Of a stretch of DNA of 64,000 nucleotides, positions 24,601-37,800 are shown in pieces (the first letter of the stretch is position 1; each line of letters opens with the position of its first letter). Source of the DNA: Psoroptes ovis (lineage: Eukaryota > Arthropoda > Arachnida > Sarcoptiformes > Psoroptidae). The position numbers and the translations under genes were made by a program. The notes beneath the pieces were generated by a model. That model ran no database searches. It worked only from the letters and a program-made list of their open reading frames with translations, and was not told the DNA's origin. The stretch lies in assembly GCA_002943765.1 (NCBI GenBank), contig PQWQ01000002.1:4030001-4094000 (forward strand). Reading direction: 5' to 3'.

Positions 24601-25318
24601 GAAATAAACAAAGTTTTATGTGCTAAAACGATGGCAGCAGCACTCATATCGGTTTTCATGGATTTGAGGCAAGAATCATCGTCGGCAGCGGTAACGAATG
24701 CATTCACGAAACAAGACGAAAATTTCCAATCATTGAAAGAATTAGCCAAACGGTTCGCATTATCTTTCGGTTTAGATAATATGAAAAATCGTGATGCGAT
24801 CGCTGCATTGCATCGTGAAGGTATACATTTTACATTTAATACGCTGGAGAACCCAGAAAATCCATTAGGACCACCGCCAAATTTACCATTTTTAGAAATA
24901 ATCATTGAATTTTCAAATAAATTGATTAAAATTGATAAGAAGACTGTGTAAGTAGTTGAATGATCATTTTTTCCATCGAAATCGGTTTGAATTGTATGTT
25001 TCTATACGCTTCTAGATTATCATATTTGGATCGTTACATAAAAACAGCATTACCTGGTGTACATAATGATGAATGGCAGCCATTAATTAGTTATCGTTCA
25101 AGTTTACAGCATAATGAATTTGAAGTACCATTGAATCGACAACCAGGACGACAATATAATAAAATGAAAAAATCTGGACGTGATGATGATGGTATTTACG
25201 ATTGATTGAATTTCTTTTTTCGGTTTAATTGCATTTTTTTCATTTTTCATTTCAAGGTGAAGAAATTGAAGGAGAAGATGATATGATCGAACAAGATGAT
25301 GTTGAAATGGCCGAATAA
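21622..25318 (+). CDS. STAG: Cohesin subunit SA (STAG/Scc3)
   Basis: HEAT-repeat subunit of cohesin that binds the RAD21 kleisin and DNA, needed for sister-chromatid cohesion and chromatin looping. Six exons: 21622-24051, 24108-24264, 24332-24471, 24550-24947, 25016-25191, 25257-25318 (1120 aa). The N-terminus is basic and RG-rich (GRPRGRPRGRP), AT-hook-like. The STAG core follows: VDEWIEIYRQDRENG, DYPLIMNGPQWKKFRSNFCEF, VRAFRHTATLGSMKLMTALVD and the stromalin conserved domain around FVHRYRDTFPEIRSICM. The C-terminal exons hold YNDYGDIIKHTL and SYLDRYI and end in an acidic tail. Short introns separate the last five exons. Confidence 0.95.
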
Positions 25319-25764
25319 AATTTAGACGAAAAAAATCCAATTTTTTCAAATATTTCGAGATTACGAGATAATCAAAGAGTTTAACTGTTCACATGATTAC
25401 ATTGCATTTATATATCTCATCAAATATCCATGACCGAAAATCCATTAATTTTTATGAATTTTCATATGATCATCTTAATCATATATTCATCCATGAACTA
25501 ATAATCATTAGATTGAAATAAAATTAAAAACAAAACATTCTTTTATTCAATTATGAGAAAAAAAATGGAATGGTTTCAATCAGTTGTTTTCACTTTTGGT
25601 TAAATTTTGTCATTTTTTTGTTCCACATAATTGATATTACTGCTTGAGAAAAAATGTTGGCAATTGCGTTTGGTTCTTATTGACAATATAAATATAAAAT
25701 TTTAAATATAAAGCAAAACAGGAAGAGTCTTCACAAATCTTTATCCATTTTTTTCTACCAATTT

Positions 25765-26036
25765 TTAAGCCATACGAATACTTTGAATGATTTGTAATAA
25801 TGCCGAGCCGCAAACAACGAAAATGAATAAGCCTAATAACCATGGACCAACTGGATATTTTTCATCAGTCACCTAAAAATTTCCAGAAAAAAACATGGAA
25901 ATTGTATGATTATTTGGAAAAATTTCACACAAAATTTTTTGTTTTTACAAACCGTCGATTTTGGAACATTTCCACGAAGCAAAACATTTTTCGATGCTTT
26001 TTCATTGGCTAAACGCATTCGTTGTGATTTGACCAT
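25765..26036 (-). CDS. SERP1: Stress-associated ER protein SERP/RAMP4
   Basis: Tail-anchored small protein of the ER translocon. Two exons on the minus strand, 26036-25953 and 25872-25765, give 63 aa, close to the usual 66. The cytosolic N-terminus is basic (QRMRLANEKASKNV, then RGNVPKS). The C-terminal membrane segment reads GPWLLGLFIFVVCGSALLQ and is followed by IIQSIRM, nearly invariant in the family. The gene is easy to miss because neither exon exceeds 36 codons. It converges with STAG, whose stop is 447 bases away, and is divergent from calnexin. Confidence 0.96.
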
Positions 26037-27701
26037 TTTTAATGATTAAATTTTCGTTATGTTCAACAACCAAAATAAAAAAAACTGCCACGTGTTAATT
26101 TTGAATATTGAAAAAATGAAAATAAAACGCAAAAAAAATTTCACTTAATCTATCAGTCCGGTTTTAATTCAAAAATAAAAACAATTTTATGCTGATTGTA
26201 TTGCGTTTTTATATTGAAAAAATCAAAAACAAACAACAATAATGTTTTAATTTAATTGCTGTATACAATAAGTCTTAAGACTCGATTGGGAAAAAAAAAA
26301 GAGACGGTTGTGTATATGTTGGAAAATGTTTTAAAATTTGCCAACTCGACTATATATGCTTGTTTTGATAAAAATGAATTATTTTGGAGAAAAACAAATG
26401 AGTCGACTCAACAAAAAAAAAAAAACATTGGCCGAGCAGAAAAAACAGATGCCATCTATAGATTTGACTAGAAAAATTGAGAAATCAAAAAAAAATCACG
26501 TGATTTTCTTCATCATCAGCAACAACAATTGTTAACAACCACAATCATTTAATGATAATGATATATCATTGAAATTGAGATTACGATCAATTGTTGATCA
26601 TCTCTACTTTCTATATTTCTATTTTGATAATTTTTCTAATTTCGAAATTGACCCGAATCCAAATATTGACCAGAAATTTTTTTGACAAAATCAAAGAAAT
26701 GGAAAATTTTGAAATTTAAATTTTCAAAATGTGAATCTTTGGTCATAAAAAACCAAAACAAAAAGAAATTGAAACAAATTCACAAAGGACGTTACGCAAT
26801 TTTTTTTTGCTTCCCCCCTGGTAAAATACGAAATATTATGACGAATTTTATTTTTCATTTTTCAAATAAAAATAAACATGGAATATAAGAAAAAACCGCT
26901 GCGCTTTGTGTGTTGTTTTGCATACGCACATTGTTTTCATTTCGCATTATTTGATTTATTATAATTTATTATTTAATATGTTTGCTTTGCTTTCCTTGAT
27001 GATGCTAACCGGCTGGCTGGCGGTTGGCTGGTTTTATAAACCCTGTTCTACGCACATACACACGATGCACACATATAGCAGAAAGCATATTTTGGCTTAA
27101 AAATGTAATGAAAATTTAGTGGGAAATTAAATGAAAATTTTAGTTGAAATAATAGCTAAAGAAAAACACAAATAAAAATAAATAAAATACTAAAAAAAAC
27201 CAAACAGAAACACACCGCCGCCGCTGCCGTCGCCGACATGCAAACATGATATTGCAAACAGGCAAACAAATAAACACATTTTTTCAATAATAATAATAAT
27301 AATAATTCAACATTCATCCGTTATATGAATTTTATTATTATTATTATGATTGAATTGAAAATAGAAAATTTAATAATCAAAAATTTTCATTAATTTTTCA
27401 TTGTTGAATTGTGTGTTTGTTCAATTCATCAAACTTATTCATATTTTTGAATAAGATATTTACAAAATTTTCGAAATTTTTTTAGAATTTTTTTCCTGAA
27501 TTTTTATTGAATTCGTTGGTATTTTTTTTAGTATAAAATAATCGAAGAAATACCAGTCAATATTCAATTTTAACTAAATTTGTAATAAAATTCTAAAACT
27601 AGTCATCAATTTCATCATCAGTCATCAATTTTTCGGTGTTTTTTCATTATTTTTTCTTGTCTAAAAAAATTATTAATATCGTTTCACCATTCACATCGAA
27701 A
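26037..27701. other. Upstream region shared by SERP and calnexin
   Basis: No convincing gene. It is AT-rich, with a distinct G+C patch near 27000-27070 (containing repeats of GGCTGG/GGTTGG) and a CCGCCG-rich spot near 27215-27240. These could be promoter or untranslated-exon sequence of calnexin. The start codons of the two neighbours are divergent. Confidence 0.45.
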
Positions 27702-30096
27702 ATGGGAAAACAAAGAAACAAAACAATATTCTCCATGAATCTATTATTATCTGCAATTTTTCTATTTTTATTATTAATTAATTTATCATATCATATTGTA
27801 AATGGTGATGAAAATAATAAAAATAATGATGATGATGAAACAATGATCATATCTGATGATGATTCAGATTCTGGTAATGTTAATTATGAGACGCCAACAT
27901 TAGAACCGAATAAATATTATTTATATGAACCATTTGATGATGTTGATAAATTTCATTCACGTTGGCATAAATCGAATGCCCATAAATCTGATTCAAATGA
28001 TCTTAAATATGATGGTGAATGGGATATTGTACGATCACAAGATCGTCTTAAAGGTAAGTTTTCTTCCAAATGCTTAAGTGTGCAAAAATGATGCATAAAT
28101 CAATCGATTTATAGTGAAAAATTATCAATTTTCATTCATTCATTATCATAAAAAAGATAGTTGATGCTGCTTTTGTTTTTTAATCGCTAAAAATAGTGTC
28201 ATTGATATAAATATCTATGAAATCAATGCATAGGACATTTTTTTTGGCTTTGTTCCCGAAATTAAAGAATTTTATATTTTGTAATTTCTCTCATTTCTTT
28301 AGATGATCTTGCATTAATAACGAAAAGCAAAGCACGTCATCATGCATATTCAACTAAATTGGATAAGATTTTCAAATTTAATTCAAATGAAAATCATCCA
28401 TTCATTTTACAATATGAAGCTCAATTCCGTAATGGACAAGAATGTGGTGGTGCCTATTTGAAATTATTATCATCATCATCTGGTGATCTTAAAAATTTAA
28501 ATGATAAAACAAAATATTCAATTATGTTTGGACCTGATAAATGTGGCAATGAAAATAAATTACATTTTATATTTAATCATAAAAATCCACGCAATGGTTC
28601 AATCACAGAAAAACATTGGATCAAATCGAGTAGTGTCACGAACTTTGATGATGTAAGGAGTTATATTCTATAATTCTGAATTTTCATATAGTTGGATCAT
28701 TTTTTTTCTTCGTAAAGATTTTCAAAGATAATCGTTGGCATCAATTTCGTTTAGAAATCTACCCTGATAATACATTTCAAGTCTCTGTCGACAAAAATTA
28801 TGCTCAAAAAGGATCATTATTAGAAGATTTCAAACCTCCAGTTAATCCGCCCAAAACTATTGATGATCCAAATGATTCTAAACCAGAAGATTGGGATGAA
28901 AGAGAGAAAATTCCTGATCCAGATGCAGGTATTAATGTGAATTTTTAATTTTAGAATCGAATTATTATTTTTAATCTCCTCAGTGAAACCCGATGATTGG
29001 GATGAGAATGAACCTAGAAAAATTCCCGATCCCAATGCTGTAATGCCTGATAATTGGGATGAAAATGAACCTGAGATGATACACGATCCCAATGCTGTCA
29101 AACCAGATGATTGGGATCAAGAAATGGATGGTGATTGGGAAGCACCACTTATACCGAATCCAAAATGTGCATCGTTGGCTGGTTGCGGCAAATGGTCAGC
29201 ACCATTGATTGATAATCCAAAATATAAAGGAAAATGGAAAGCACCAATGATTGCGAATCCAGCATATAAAGGAAAATGGGTGCCTAGAAAAATACCGAAT
29301 CCAGATTTCTATGAAGATCTTAATCCATTTAAAACATTGGCCGCAATCGATGCTCGTAATTATCATAGTTATTTTTTTTTGTTACGAAAAAACTCTTAAA
29401 TGTCTTTTTTTCACAGTCGCCTTTGAATTATGGACAATATCCGATAATATTGCCTTCGATAATCTACTTATTACTGATGATTTAGATGTTGCAAATTATG
29501 TTTCTTCACTGACTTATCAAATCAAAAAAGATTTAAGTGATGAAGAAACAGATAATATTGTTGTAAAATTAATGAAATATGCCAATAAAAATCCATGGAT
29601 GTGGGCTGTTTATTTGTTCGTTATTGGCATACCATTAGTATTATTCATTGCATTTTGTTGTGTATCACCAGTATCGAAAAAATCTTCAAGCAGTGAACAA
29701 CAAACAGAACAACAGCAACAACAACAACAACCTCAAGAAAAATATGATCCTTCAATCAGTAAAAAAACTGATGAACCACGTCCAGATGTCATACCACCAG
29801 AAGAAAAGGTAAATTTTTTATTAAAATTCCCACAACAAATTTTGAATTTAATTTTCAAAATTTCCTTACATCAGAAAACAACACCGAAATCAATAAATAA
29901 AATTGATGAAGAAGAAGAAGAAGAAATAGAAGCCGAAGAAGATGAGGAAGAAGAAGAAGAAGCCGAAGAAGATGGCAATGAAAATGAACCGGATGAAGAA
30001 GAAGAACAAGAACAAGAAGCTGAGAAAGCGGAAAAAGTAATGAAACAATCATCACCTCATTCTTCGCCAAGACAACGACGTCCTCGTAAAGAATGA
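27702..30096 (+). CDS. CANX: Calnexin
   Basis: ER membrane lectin chaperone for monoglucosylated glycoproteins. Six exons: 27702-28053, 28303-28652, 28718-28928, 28984-29355, 29417-29808, 29875-30096 (632 aa). A signal peptide (LLLSAIFLFLLLINLSYHIV) is followed by an acidic segment and the lectin domain (YDGEWDI, KSKARHHAYS, FGPDKCG). The P-domain has four type-1 repeats (PDDWDENEPRKIPDP and variants) and four type-2 repeats (KWKAPMIANPAYKG and variants), the number expected for calnexin rather than calreticulin. Then come FELWTISDNIAFDN and one membrane span (WMWAVYLFVIGIPLVLFIAF). The cytosolic tail is Gln-rich then Glu-rich and ends RPRKE, resembling the basic ER-retention end of vertebrate calnexin. 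Confidence 0.97.
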
Positions 30097-30531
30097 TGAT
30101 AATTGATTCGGGGAGAAAACAAGAAAACAAAATTGACATTTTGCATCTTAATATCTCATTTTCACATGTTTCATTTTATTTTTTTTCAGTAATGGAATTA
30201 TTATAATTTCCAATGATATAATATATTTATTAAAATTGTACTATTTGAAATATATTTTAATTGAAAAAGTAATAATTTTAATTTTAATTGGAACAATTGG
30301 AATTTTCAATTATTTGTCATATATTTTTTCAAAAAAAAAAAAATAATCTTTAACATGAAAACATACCACACACACATACACTAAAACACTAACATAGATA
30401 AAAATATAATCTCTTTTTTAGTATATTTTACAAAATATAAATTTTGAAAAGAAAAAAATTTGATTTAAATTTCTAACTTGTCGCCGAAATATATATCAAA
30501 CCACCAAAAAATTTCCCATTCTTTTTCCGAT
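30097..30531. other. Convergent 3' region of calnexin and the secreted-protein gene
   Basis: No gene seen. Very AT-rich, with a poly(A) run near 30332 and a short (CA)n at about 30368. Presumably both 3' UTRs. Confidence 0.5.
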
Positions 30532-31053
30532 TCACCATCCTTGTGTCTGGAAATTACGATTAACATTACGTTTATTATTAGTCGATTCTAATAATAATTT
30601 ACGTTGATATAATTGTTGAATGATTGGTGGTAAAATATTTTCATATAAATCATTTGTCAACATTGTATTATAATAATTATTATCATTATTATTATTATTT
30701 AATCGATTAAAATTATTATTCGTATCATAGTAATCATGTTTGTTGCTTGGCGATAATGATGGATTGTTTAAATTGTTTGATGATTCAAATTTTCTATGGA
30801 AAAAAATTTTAAGAGATTGATTTAATCAATTATATTACTCTTTTTTATAAATTCTTTTCTTGCACAATTACCTTTTAAAACATTCAAAATTTTGGCCATC
30901 ATAATCATTTCGGCAATCAGATTGTCTGGAATCATGTTTTGAAAGCATTTGTTGTTGTTGCTGTGGTTGTGGCTGCTGCATTTGTTGCAACGTAAAATGA
31001 TGGCCCAATAAAATGATGAGAAAAATGAATACGAATTTAAATGTTCCAAACAT
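30532..31053 (-). CDS. Small secreted protein, possibly a peptide precursor
   Basis: Not recognised. Two exons on the minus strand, 31053-30872 and 30793-30532, give 147 aa. The N-terminus is a clear signal peptide (FGTFKFVFIFLIILLGHHF). A Gln-rich stretch follows, then a segment with exactly two cysteines nine residues apart (SDCRNDYDGQNFECFKRK) bounded by dibasic KRK. The rest is Asn-rich with further basic sites (RK, NKR) and ends QTQGW. A single disulfide loop next to dibasic cleavage sites is typical of neuropeptide precursors, but I cannot match it to a known family. It converges with calnexin and is divergent from CACNA2D. Confidence 0.6.
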
Positions 31054-31845
31054 TTTTCATTGGAATTTAGTTCATACATTCAATCCAAAATTAAGAATAT
31101 TCGGTAAAATTGAATTTTATCAGCTTTTTATACTCGAGAATGTTTCCTTTCCAAGCCAGATAAGACAGCGACGATGAAAAATTTTACTGGAACGGATATT
31201 TAATGCATCCATTGTTTATCTAATGATTAAACAAAAATTAATTGAATCAATTTGATTGATTGATTGATCAATAATGAAATTTGCTATTAAATTTGCATCT
31301 TTTAAATTGATGAAAAATAATAATTCTTTCACAACAATCTAATTATGTGTCAGAAACAATTATTATTAACCATCTGTTTTATTAAGAAATGTTTTTGTTT
31401 GTCAAACAAACAAGAAAAATTTACTTTTTGTTTGCATTTGGGTGCATTTAACAATTTAATAATTTCAAACATATTCTATATAATTGAACTGATTCCAATT
31501 ATTTTGGATCTGAATGGATGAACTAATAATAATGGATTTTCGTTGCGCATATCCGTACCACAAATGAAAATTATTGATCGAGTTTCAACATATTTGCATT
31601 CATGCGAATGAGAATTTATTTATCATAGAATACTGTTGTTATAAAATTATTTTTGATCAAATTTGATCATTGTTTTTTGCTGGATTCATTGATTTTATGA
31701 CACATCTAAACAAACAATAAGAAAAAAATTAATTAGAAAGAAAAATGGAAACCAAACATTGATGATGATGTGTGGCATGAATCGATGTTCTTCATCTTAA
31801 TATTAAACATAGTCAAACAAATATCTTCGGAAAATATTTGTCGAG
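31054..31845. promoter_or_regulatory. Divergent upstream region of the secreted-protein gene and CACNA2D
   Basis: About 790 bases between two divergent start codons. A TATA-like ttatactcg motif lies on the minus side near 31127-31135, about 75 bases upstream of the secreted-protein ATG. Otherwise no distinctive site was recognised. Confidence 0.4.
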
Positions 31846-34800
31846 ATGCAAACTTTATCATCAAAATGGCTTCAAAATTTAATCGTTTTTCCTTGTCTTT
31901 TTCTAATCATTTGCGACAACATTCCATGGATAAATTGTTATGAAAAAACGTAAATATTTTCAAAAAATTAATTTCATTTGATTAAATTATTCATTTAAAT
32001 TAAAATCTTCATTAAAATTAAAAATTCAGAATACAAGATGTTGCAAAAAAATTTGGTTCACAAATGTTGAATATTGGCTATGAAAAGACTTGTTTTTCCA
32101 AAATAAGCGAAGTAAATCTTAATCTGTGGATTTTGAATTCAATTCAATTTAATGAATTTGTTTTGTTGTTAATAATTTAGAATTTTCAAAAACATCGTTC
32201 AGATGTCAAACAAATTGATTCATCAAAATTGATGAACGATATGCGTACGGAATTGATTAATATGTTCAATATAAAACAAGAAGCAGTTGAACGTATTGCA
32301 GTAGAAATTGAAAAGTTGGCTGATAAATATGCATATCGTATGAACATTTTTTTCTAATTAATTTATTTAAAATTAAATTCATTCTTTTGTTTATTTTAAA
32401 GAAAAAAGTCCGGAAGAAATATTGAACAATATTAACAATTATCATAATGTGAAGCGTATTTACGATGATCGTTTTGGTGAACCTATTATACCTGATTTAT
32501 ACAATTATAAATTATTAGCCTTAAGTTATCATCCTAATTTTGAAGATTCTAAAGTAAATCTACAGCATAGCGCCATACATGTGCCTATCAATGTTTATGA
32601 AGTAATTTAATTTCAAACTTATGTCCAACTTTGTTCATGAACTTGAATAATTTTTTTTTTTGTTTAATTGTGATTTAATTTAGCAATCTTTCGACATCCA
32701 AAATGATATACAATGGACAGAACCATTGACAGAAACATTCATCAATAATTTGGCTGATGATTCATCATTATCATGGCAATTTTTCTGCTCAAGTAAAGGA
32801 TTTTTACGCGAATATCCAGGTATAAAATTACGATTAAAATAATTAGTGGTAATAATCAATTTTTTGCTTGAAAGCATTTCAATGGAAAATCGCCGGCGAT
32901 TCGACGACTAAAACACCGGATCTTTATGATTGCCGCATGCGACAATGGTACATACAGGCAGCGACATCACCGAAAGATATTGTGATATTATTAGATACAA
33001 GCGGATCGATGACTGGTTTGCGTAAAAATATTGCCCAAAATGTTGTATTCAATATACTTGATACATTGACTGAAGATGATTTTGTTATCGTATTGAAGGT
33101 GATATCATTTTCTTCCCATTGTTTCGATTGTTTTGAATTCCATCAATTTTTTTCGTTATCTAAACCCAGTTTACAAATGAGATAAAATTTGTCGGTCCAT
33201 GTTTTGATCGTATGGTTCAAGCTACCAAGCGAAATATTAGAGTATGTCTGCATGGTTTCAATAATTTGAATTTATTCATTGATTTTTCAATATTTCAAAA
33301 AGGAAATTAAAAACAATTTAGAAGGTTTCAAGACATCTGATATCGCAAATTTTAGTTTGGGCTTTATTGAATCATTCAAAATATTGAACAATGTAAAGAA
33401 TTCTAATAGAATTTCATTTAATTATAATCATTTTTAATTTTTGGCTAATATAGTTTGAAAGAGAGAAAAAAGGTGCACAATGCATTCAAGCTGTTATGCT
33501 GATTACTGATGGTGCACCAGAAACCTATGAAAATATTTTTTTGAAATATAATCATAATGCTAAAATACGTGTCTTCACATATGTGATTGGACGTGAAGTG
33601 ACACAAATTCAAGAAGTTTATTGGATGGCATGTAATAATCGTGGATTTTATGCACAAGTTGCAAATTTAGCTGAAGTTCGAGAACAAGTACAACAATATA
33701 TTCCTGTAATGAGCCGTCCACTAGTATTGACAACGAAACGATATTTTACATGGACGCCAGTCTATGCTCCTGTCTCAGTAATTATAATTAAGATTTTTAA
33801 AAATTATTTCAAATAAATGATAATTAAACATTTTTACAATTTTATAGGAAATTCAATTAACGGATTGGATATGGGAAGAAAGAGGTAATTGAAATGAATA
33901 AAACTCATTCAATTATTAAACCATCCTTTTCACTTGTATTTAAAGTCAAAGCAGTCAAAATGAAATTCTTAAAACAAATGCAACAACAATCATTGTCAAT
34001 ATTGGATGAAGATGATGAAAATAATGAAGATGCTGGTGATGCCGATGATGATGATAAAAAACTAAATCAAACATTCGTTACAGAAGTTAGCGTTGATGAA
34101 GATCTACCATTAGCTGATTCATCATCATCACCATTTCATCAATTTAGTCATCATCATAATAAAAATAGTTATGATATTCTACGTTTAAGACGATCAAACA
34201 TTGAACATGAAATGGCAAGATTGCCAGAAAGGAAAAAGGTTTGAAAAATTTCATGCCTTAAAAATTTCGGTTAATTTTACTTTTGATGAAATTCATTAGA
34301 AAATACCATTGCGAATTACTTTATCAACACCTGTTTTTAATCATCGCAAATATATAGTAAGTCAATTTTAAGTATTTTATTTTCTGACAGATTAGTTATA
34401 CGGTTATTGTTTTTTTCTCTCAGAACATCACCAGAAAAATTTTGGTCAAAAATGTTTACAAAGATTCGGACCCAGAATCGGTAAATCTCATGTTAAAAAA
34501 AATTATCAGCATCAACTTTTGTTGTAAAATTTCAAACTTCAAACAAATAAGAGCAAAACGTGCCCTAGTAGAAGCTCAGCCGACGTAGTGGTAAAGGTTT
34601 AATGTAAGGCCCAAGGGGTCATGGTGTGAAGAGCACGTTTTTCCAGGGTTGAGCACATGGCACGATTTGAGCTGACATTGTGATTCTAGTGTTCGTGCAA
34701 GCTACATGTCAGCAAGTTTATTTTCAAGAAAATAATTTAGCTTAGAATTTAGAAATTTGATTTTTACATTAAATAGTAGTAGAGAAAAAACAATTGTAAG

Positions 34801-37800
34801 ATTTAAATGTTTCTTTAAAATCAATTTTGTAAATAATTTTAATATAATTTTCCTTAGAAATAATAAAATTTTTAATTTGTGATCCAGTAATTTCGCAACA
34901 ATTTTTATTATTTAATTGTTTTAAGAATCAAGATTATTGTTCCAGAATTTAGAATAAAGAAACAAGTATAGAAAAGATCAAAATCAAAAAGTCGGTATTA
35001 GTGTTGAAAAAGAAGTAATCATATAGAGCAACGAAAGCAAGTATTGATAATTAAGTATTCATCTGCAAATCAAGATCCAGAATTGAAAATCACATCAAGA
35101 TTTAAAAGTATTGTTAGATCCAGCACTAAGTAAGTTAAGCAAATTCATCATTCTAGAATCATGGACGAACTTAAAAAACAGTTGAAAACAGCAAGAACGA
35201 ACATCAGCAAAGGTATAAGCAATGAGATCGACGTAGAAAGAGCCAAACAATTGAAGGCGCACATCCGAGAATTAAACGATAAATTGAGAGATTTATATTT
35301 AGAAGGCGATGATGAAATATCACTGGATGAAGAAAGAAAAATTGATTTTTACAATGAAAAAATAGACAATTATATTAAAACAAAAACAACAACAGAAAAC
35401 ATCGATCCAGCAATAGAAAATGAGGTCAGCCATTTGCGCGAAGAATTCTCGTCAGCTTTGAGTCTTCAGCCAGTACAACAAGAAATAAGATATGAATCAA
35501 CCAACCAAGGCATTAACATTAATGAAATCCCAAAATTCACTGGTAAATATATAGACTGGTATACATACAAAAATCTAGCAAAACCAATGATCAACAACAG
35601 CAACGTAAGCGAAATAAGAGCTAAAAATTTCTTAGTACAATCACTTGATGAAGCTTCTAAGCGTAAAATTATGAGATTATTGAATTCGAACGCTTCATTG
35701 GATCAACTGTGGAATAAGTTAGAAGAAGAATATGAAAATGAAGAAAAGTTCATTAATGAATGCAGATATGAGCTAGAAAAATGCCCAAGCGTAAAGAACG
35801 AAAATGACATTCATTCGTTGCGATGTCTAAAATACTCCGCCGAATCAGTGATGGGTGCAATCCAAAGCTTGCAAATTACCAGTTATTCGATAGAGCGCAA
35901 CATGATTGAAGCGTTAGCGAATAAATTTTACTATCGTGCCTGTAGAGATATCTTATCAAAAGCTAAAACTTTTAAAGAAGCAATAGATCTAATCAACGAC
36001 ATGTATGATGAATGGGAACGCTACTTGCGTAGCCGACCACAAGTTCCGCAAGTATTAAACAGAACCATAACAACCACAGTATCATCATCCAATAGAACAG
36101 CAGCCTTTCCAACGTCAAACAGACCAGCAACAATTTGCATGATAAACAATCAAATCAGTTGTAATCTATGTAATCAGAATCATATAACAGAAAATTGTCC
36201 AAATTTAAGCAACATAGAATGGACCGTACGTAAAATTCGAGAAAACAGACTATGTACCAAATGCTGCCTACCAGGTCATCGGTCAAGAGAATGTCGTTCC
36301 AGAATAACATGTACAGCATGTAATTACGGTCATGCAACTTGGCTCCACGATGCAGTATTAAGCATGATAAGACCAAGAAATATTCCGGCAATAGCACCAA
36401 ATCCAGCAATAACAAATGATTCAAATATTAGTGCCATAGAGACAAATGATCAATCAGCAACATATCCAAGTGCATCAATCTCAGTCATCGAAGTTAGAGA
36501 AGTAACAACAAATGAAGAATTACCAACAAATCAAAATCAGCAAGCATCAGTAGCAGCTATTGATAATCGCGAAACAGCGTCAAATGAATTTGCAGTATCA
36601 TCCAACGCAAATGAAGATCCAATTGAAGTGATTATTAAAGATGGTAAAAAGTATCCGGATCGTCCAGTATTTATTGGCAATTATAAAAATGAAGAAGTTG
36701 AAATTTTACTCGATACAGGTTCACGAGTCAGTTTGATTAGTTCATCATTAATTAGTAACGAAGCGACCACCGCAACATCACCATTAGAAATAAAGACACC
36801 AGTTGACCAATCAGCAAACCAGATAGTAGATCGTAGTGTAAAAATCAAGTTTAAAAAAGATTCTACAAATTGTATTGTGCCAGCACGAATATTCAACTAT
36901 AAAGAAAATTTAATAATTATTGGAACAGACCATCTCAATAAATTCTGCAATCCTTATTCAACAATTTTAGTTTTTAACACGATATTTGGAAAACTTAAAG
37001 TCCTAAGTTCAGGTAGTGAAAAAACAGGTTTAGCAGGCAAGGAAGAAGAATTCGTAGCTATAACAACAAAAGAAAGCAGTATGAATCAGATGGCAGAAGT
37101 TTTCAATTCTCCTGATGAGCTATACCATATTGAATCTCCATCACCACCAAGCAATTCGAACATCAAAACAAGAGTGAAATCGAATCAAACATCCGCAAAA
37201 AGTATTGATAGTGATTTAAACAAAGTATCACCAGCATCAATAGAACGTGCATTACCTGGCAGTAGCAAAGATTTATCGGCATTGAACAGTTATGATTTGA
37301 TCTTCGGCAATGCATCTTCAGATTTGAATACACAGCAGAAAAAGATTAATGAATCAAGAAATAATTATCGTCATACACAGAAAATGTCACAATCCAAAAC
37401 AAGCAAAGATCCCATTCCAATAATTACAGTTAATAACATCAAGGCATCATTATTCCGTGGCAAGATCAATTGACCACCGTCACCAAAACCAAGATACGAA
37501 TATTAAGATGAATCAAAATCAAGAAAAACATCAATATAAATTAGTATTAGTAAATTATAATATATCCGCAAGTAAATTAGTATTAACAAATAGTTCGCCC
37601 CCGGAGAATGTTGTAAAATTTCAAACTTCAAACAAATAAGAGCAAAACGTGCCCTAGTAGAAGCTCAGCCGACGTAGTGGTAAAGGTTTAATGTAAGGCC
37701 CAAGGGGTCATGGTGTGAAGAGCACGTTTTTCCAGGGTTGAGCACATGGCACGATTTGAGCTGACATTGTGATTCTAGTGTTCGTGCAAGCTACATGTCA

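Noticed and set aside
34560..34710. tRNA-like stretch in the LTR (AGCTCAG...TAGTGGTAAAGG resembling an A box)
   Set aside because: No matching B box and no cloverleaf. It is part of both LTR copies and best read as LTR sequence.
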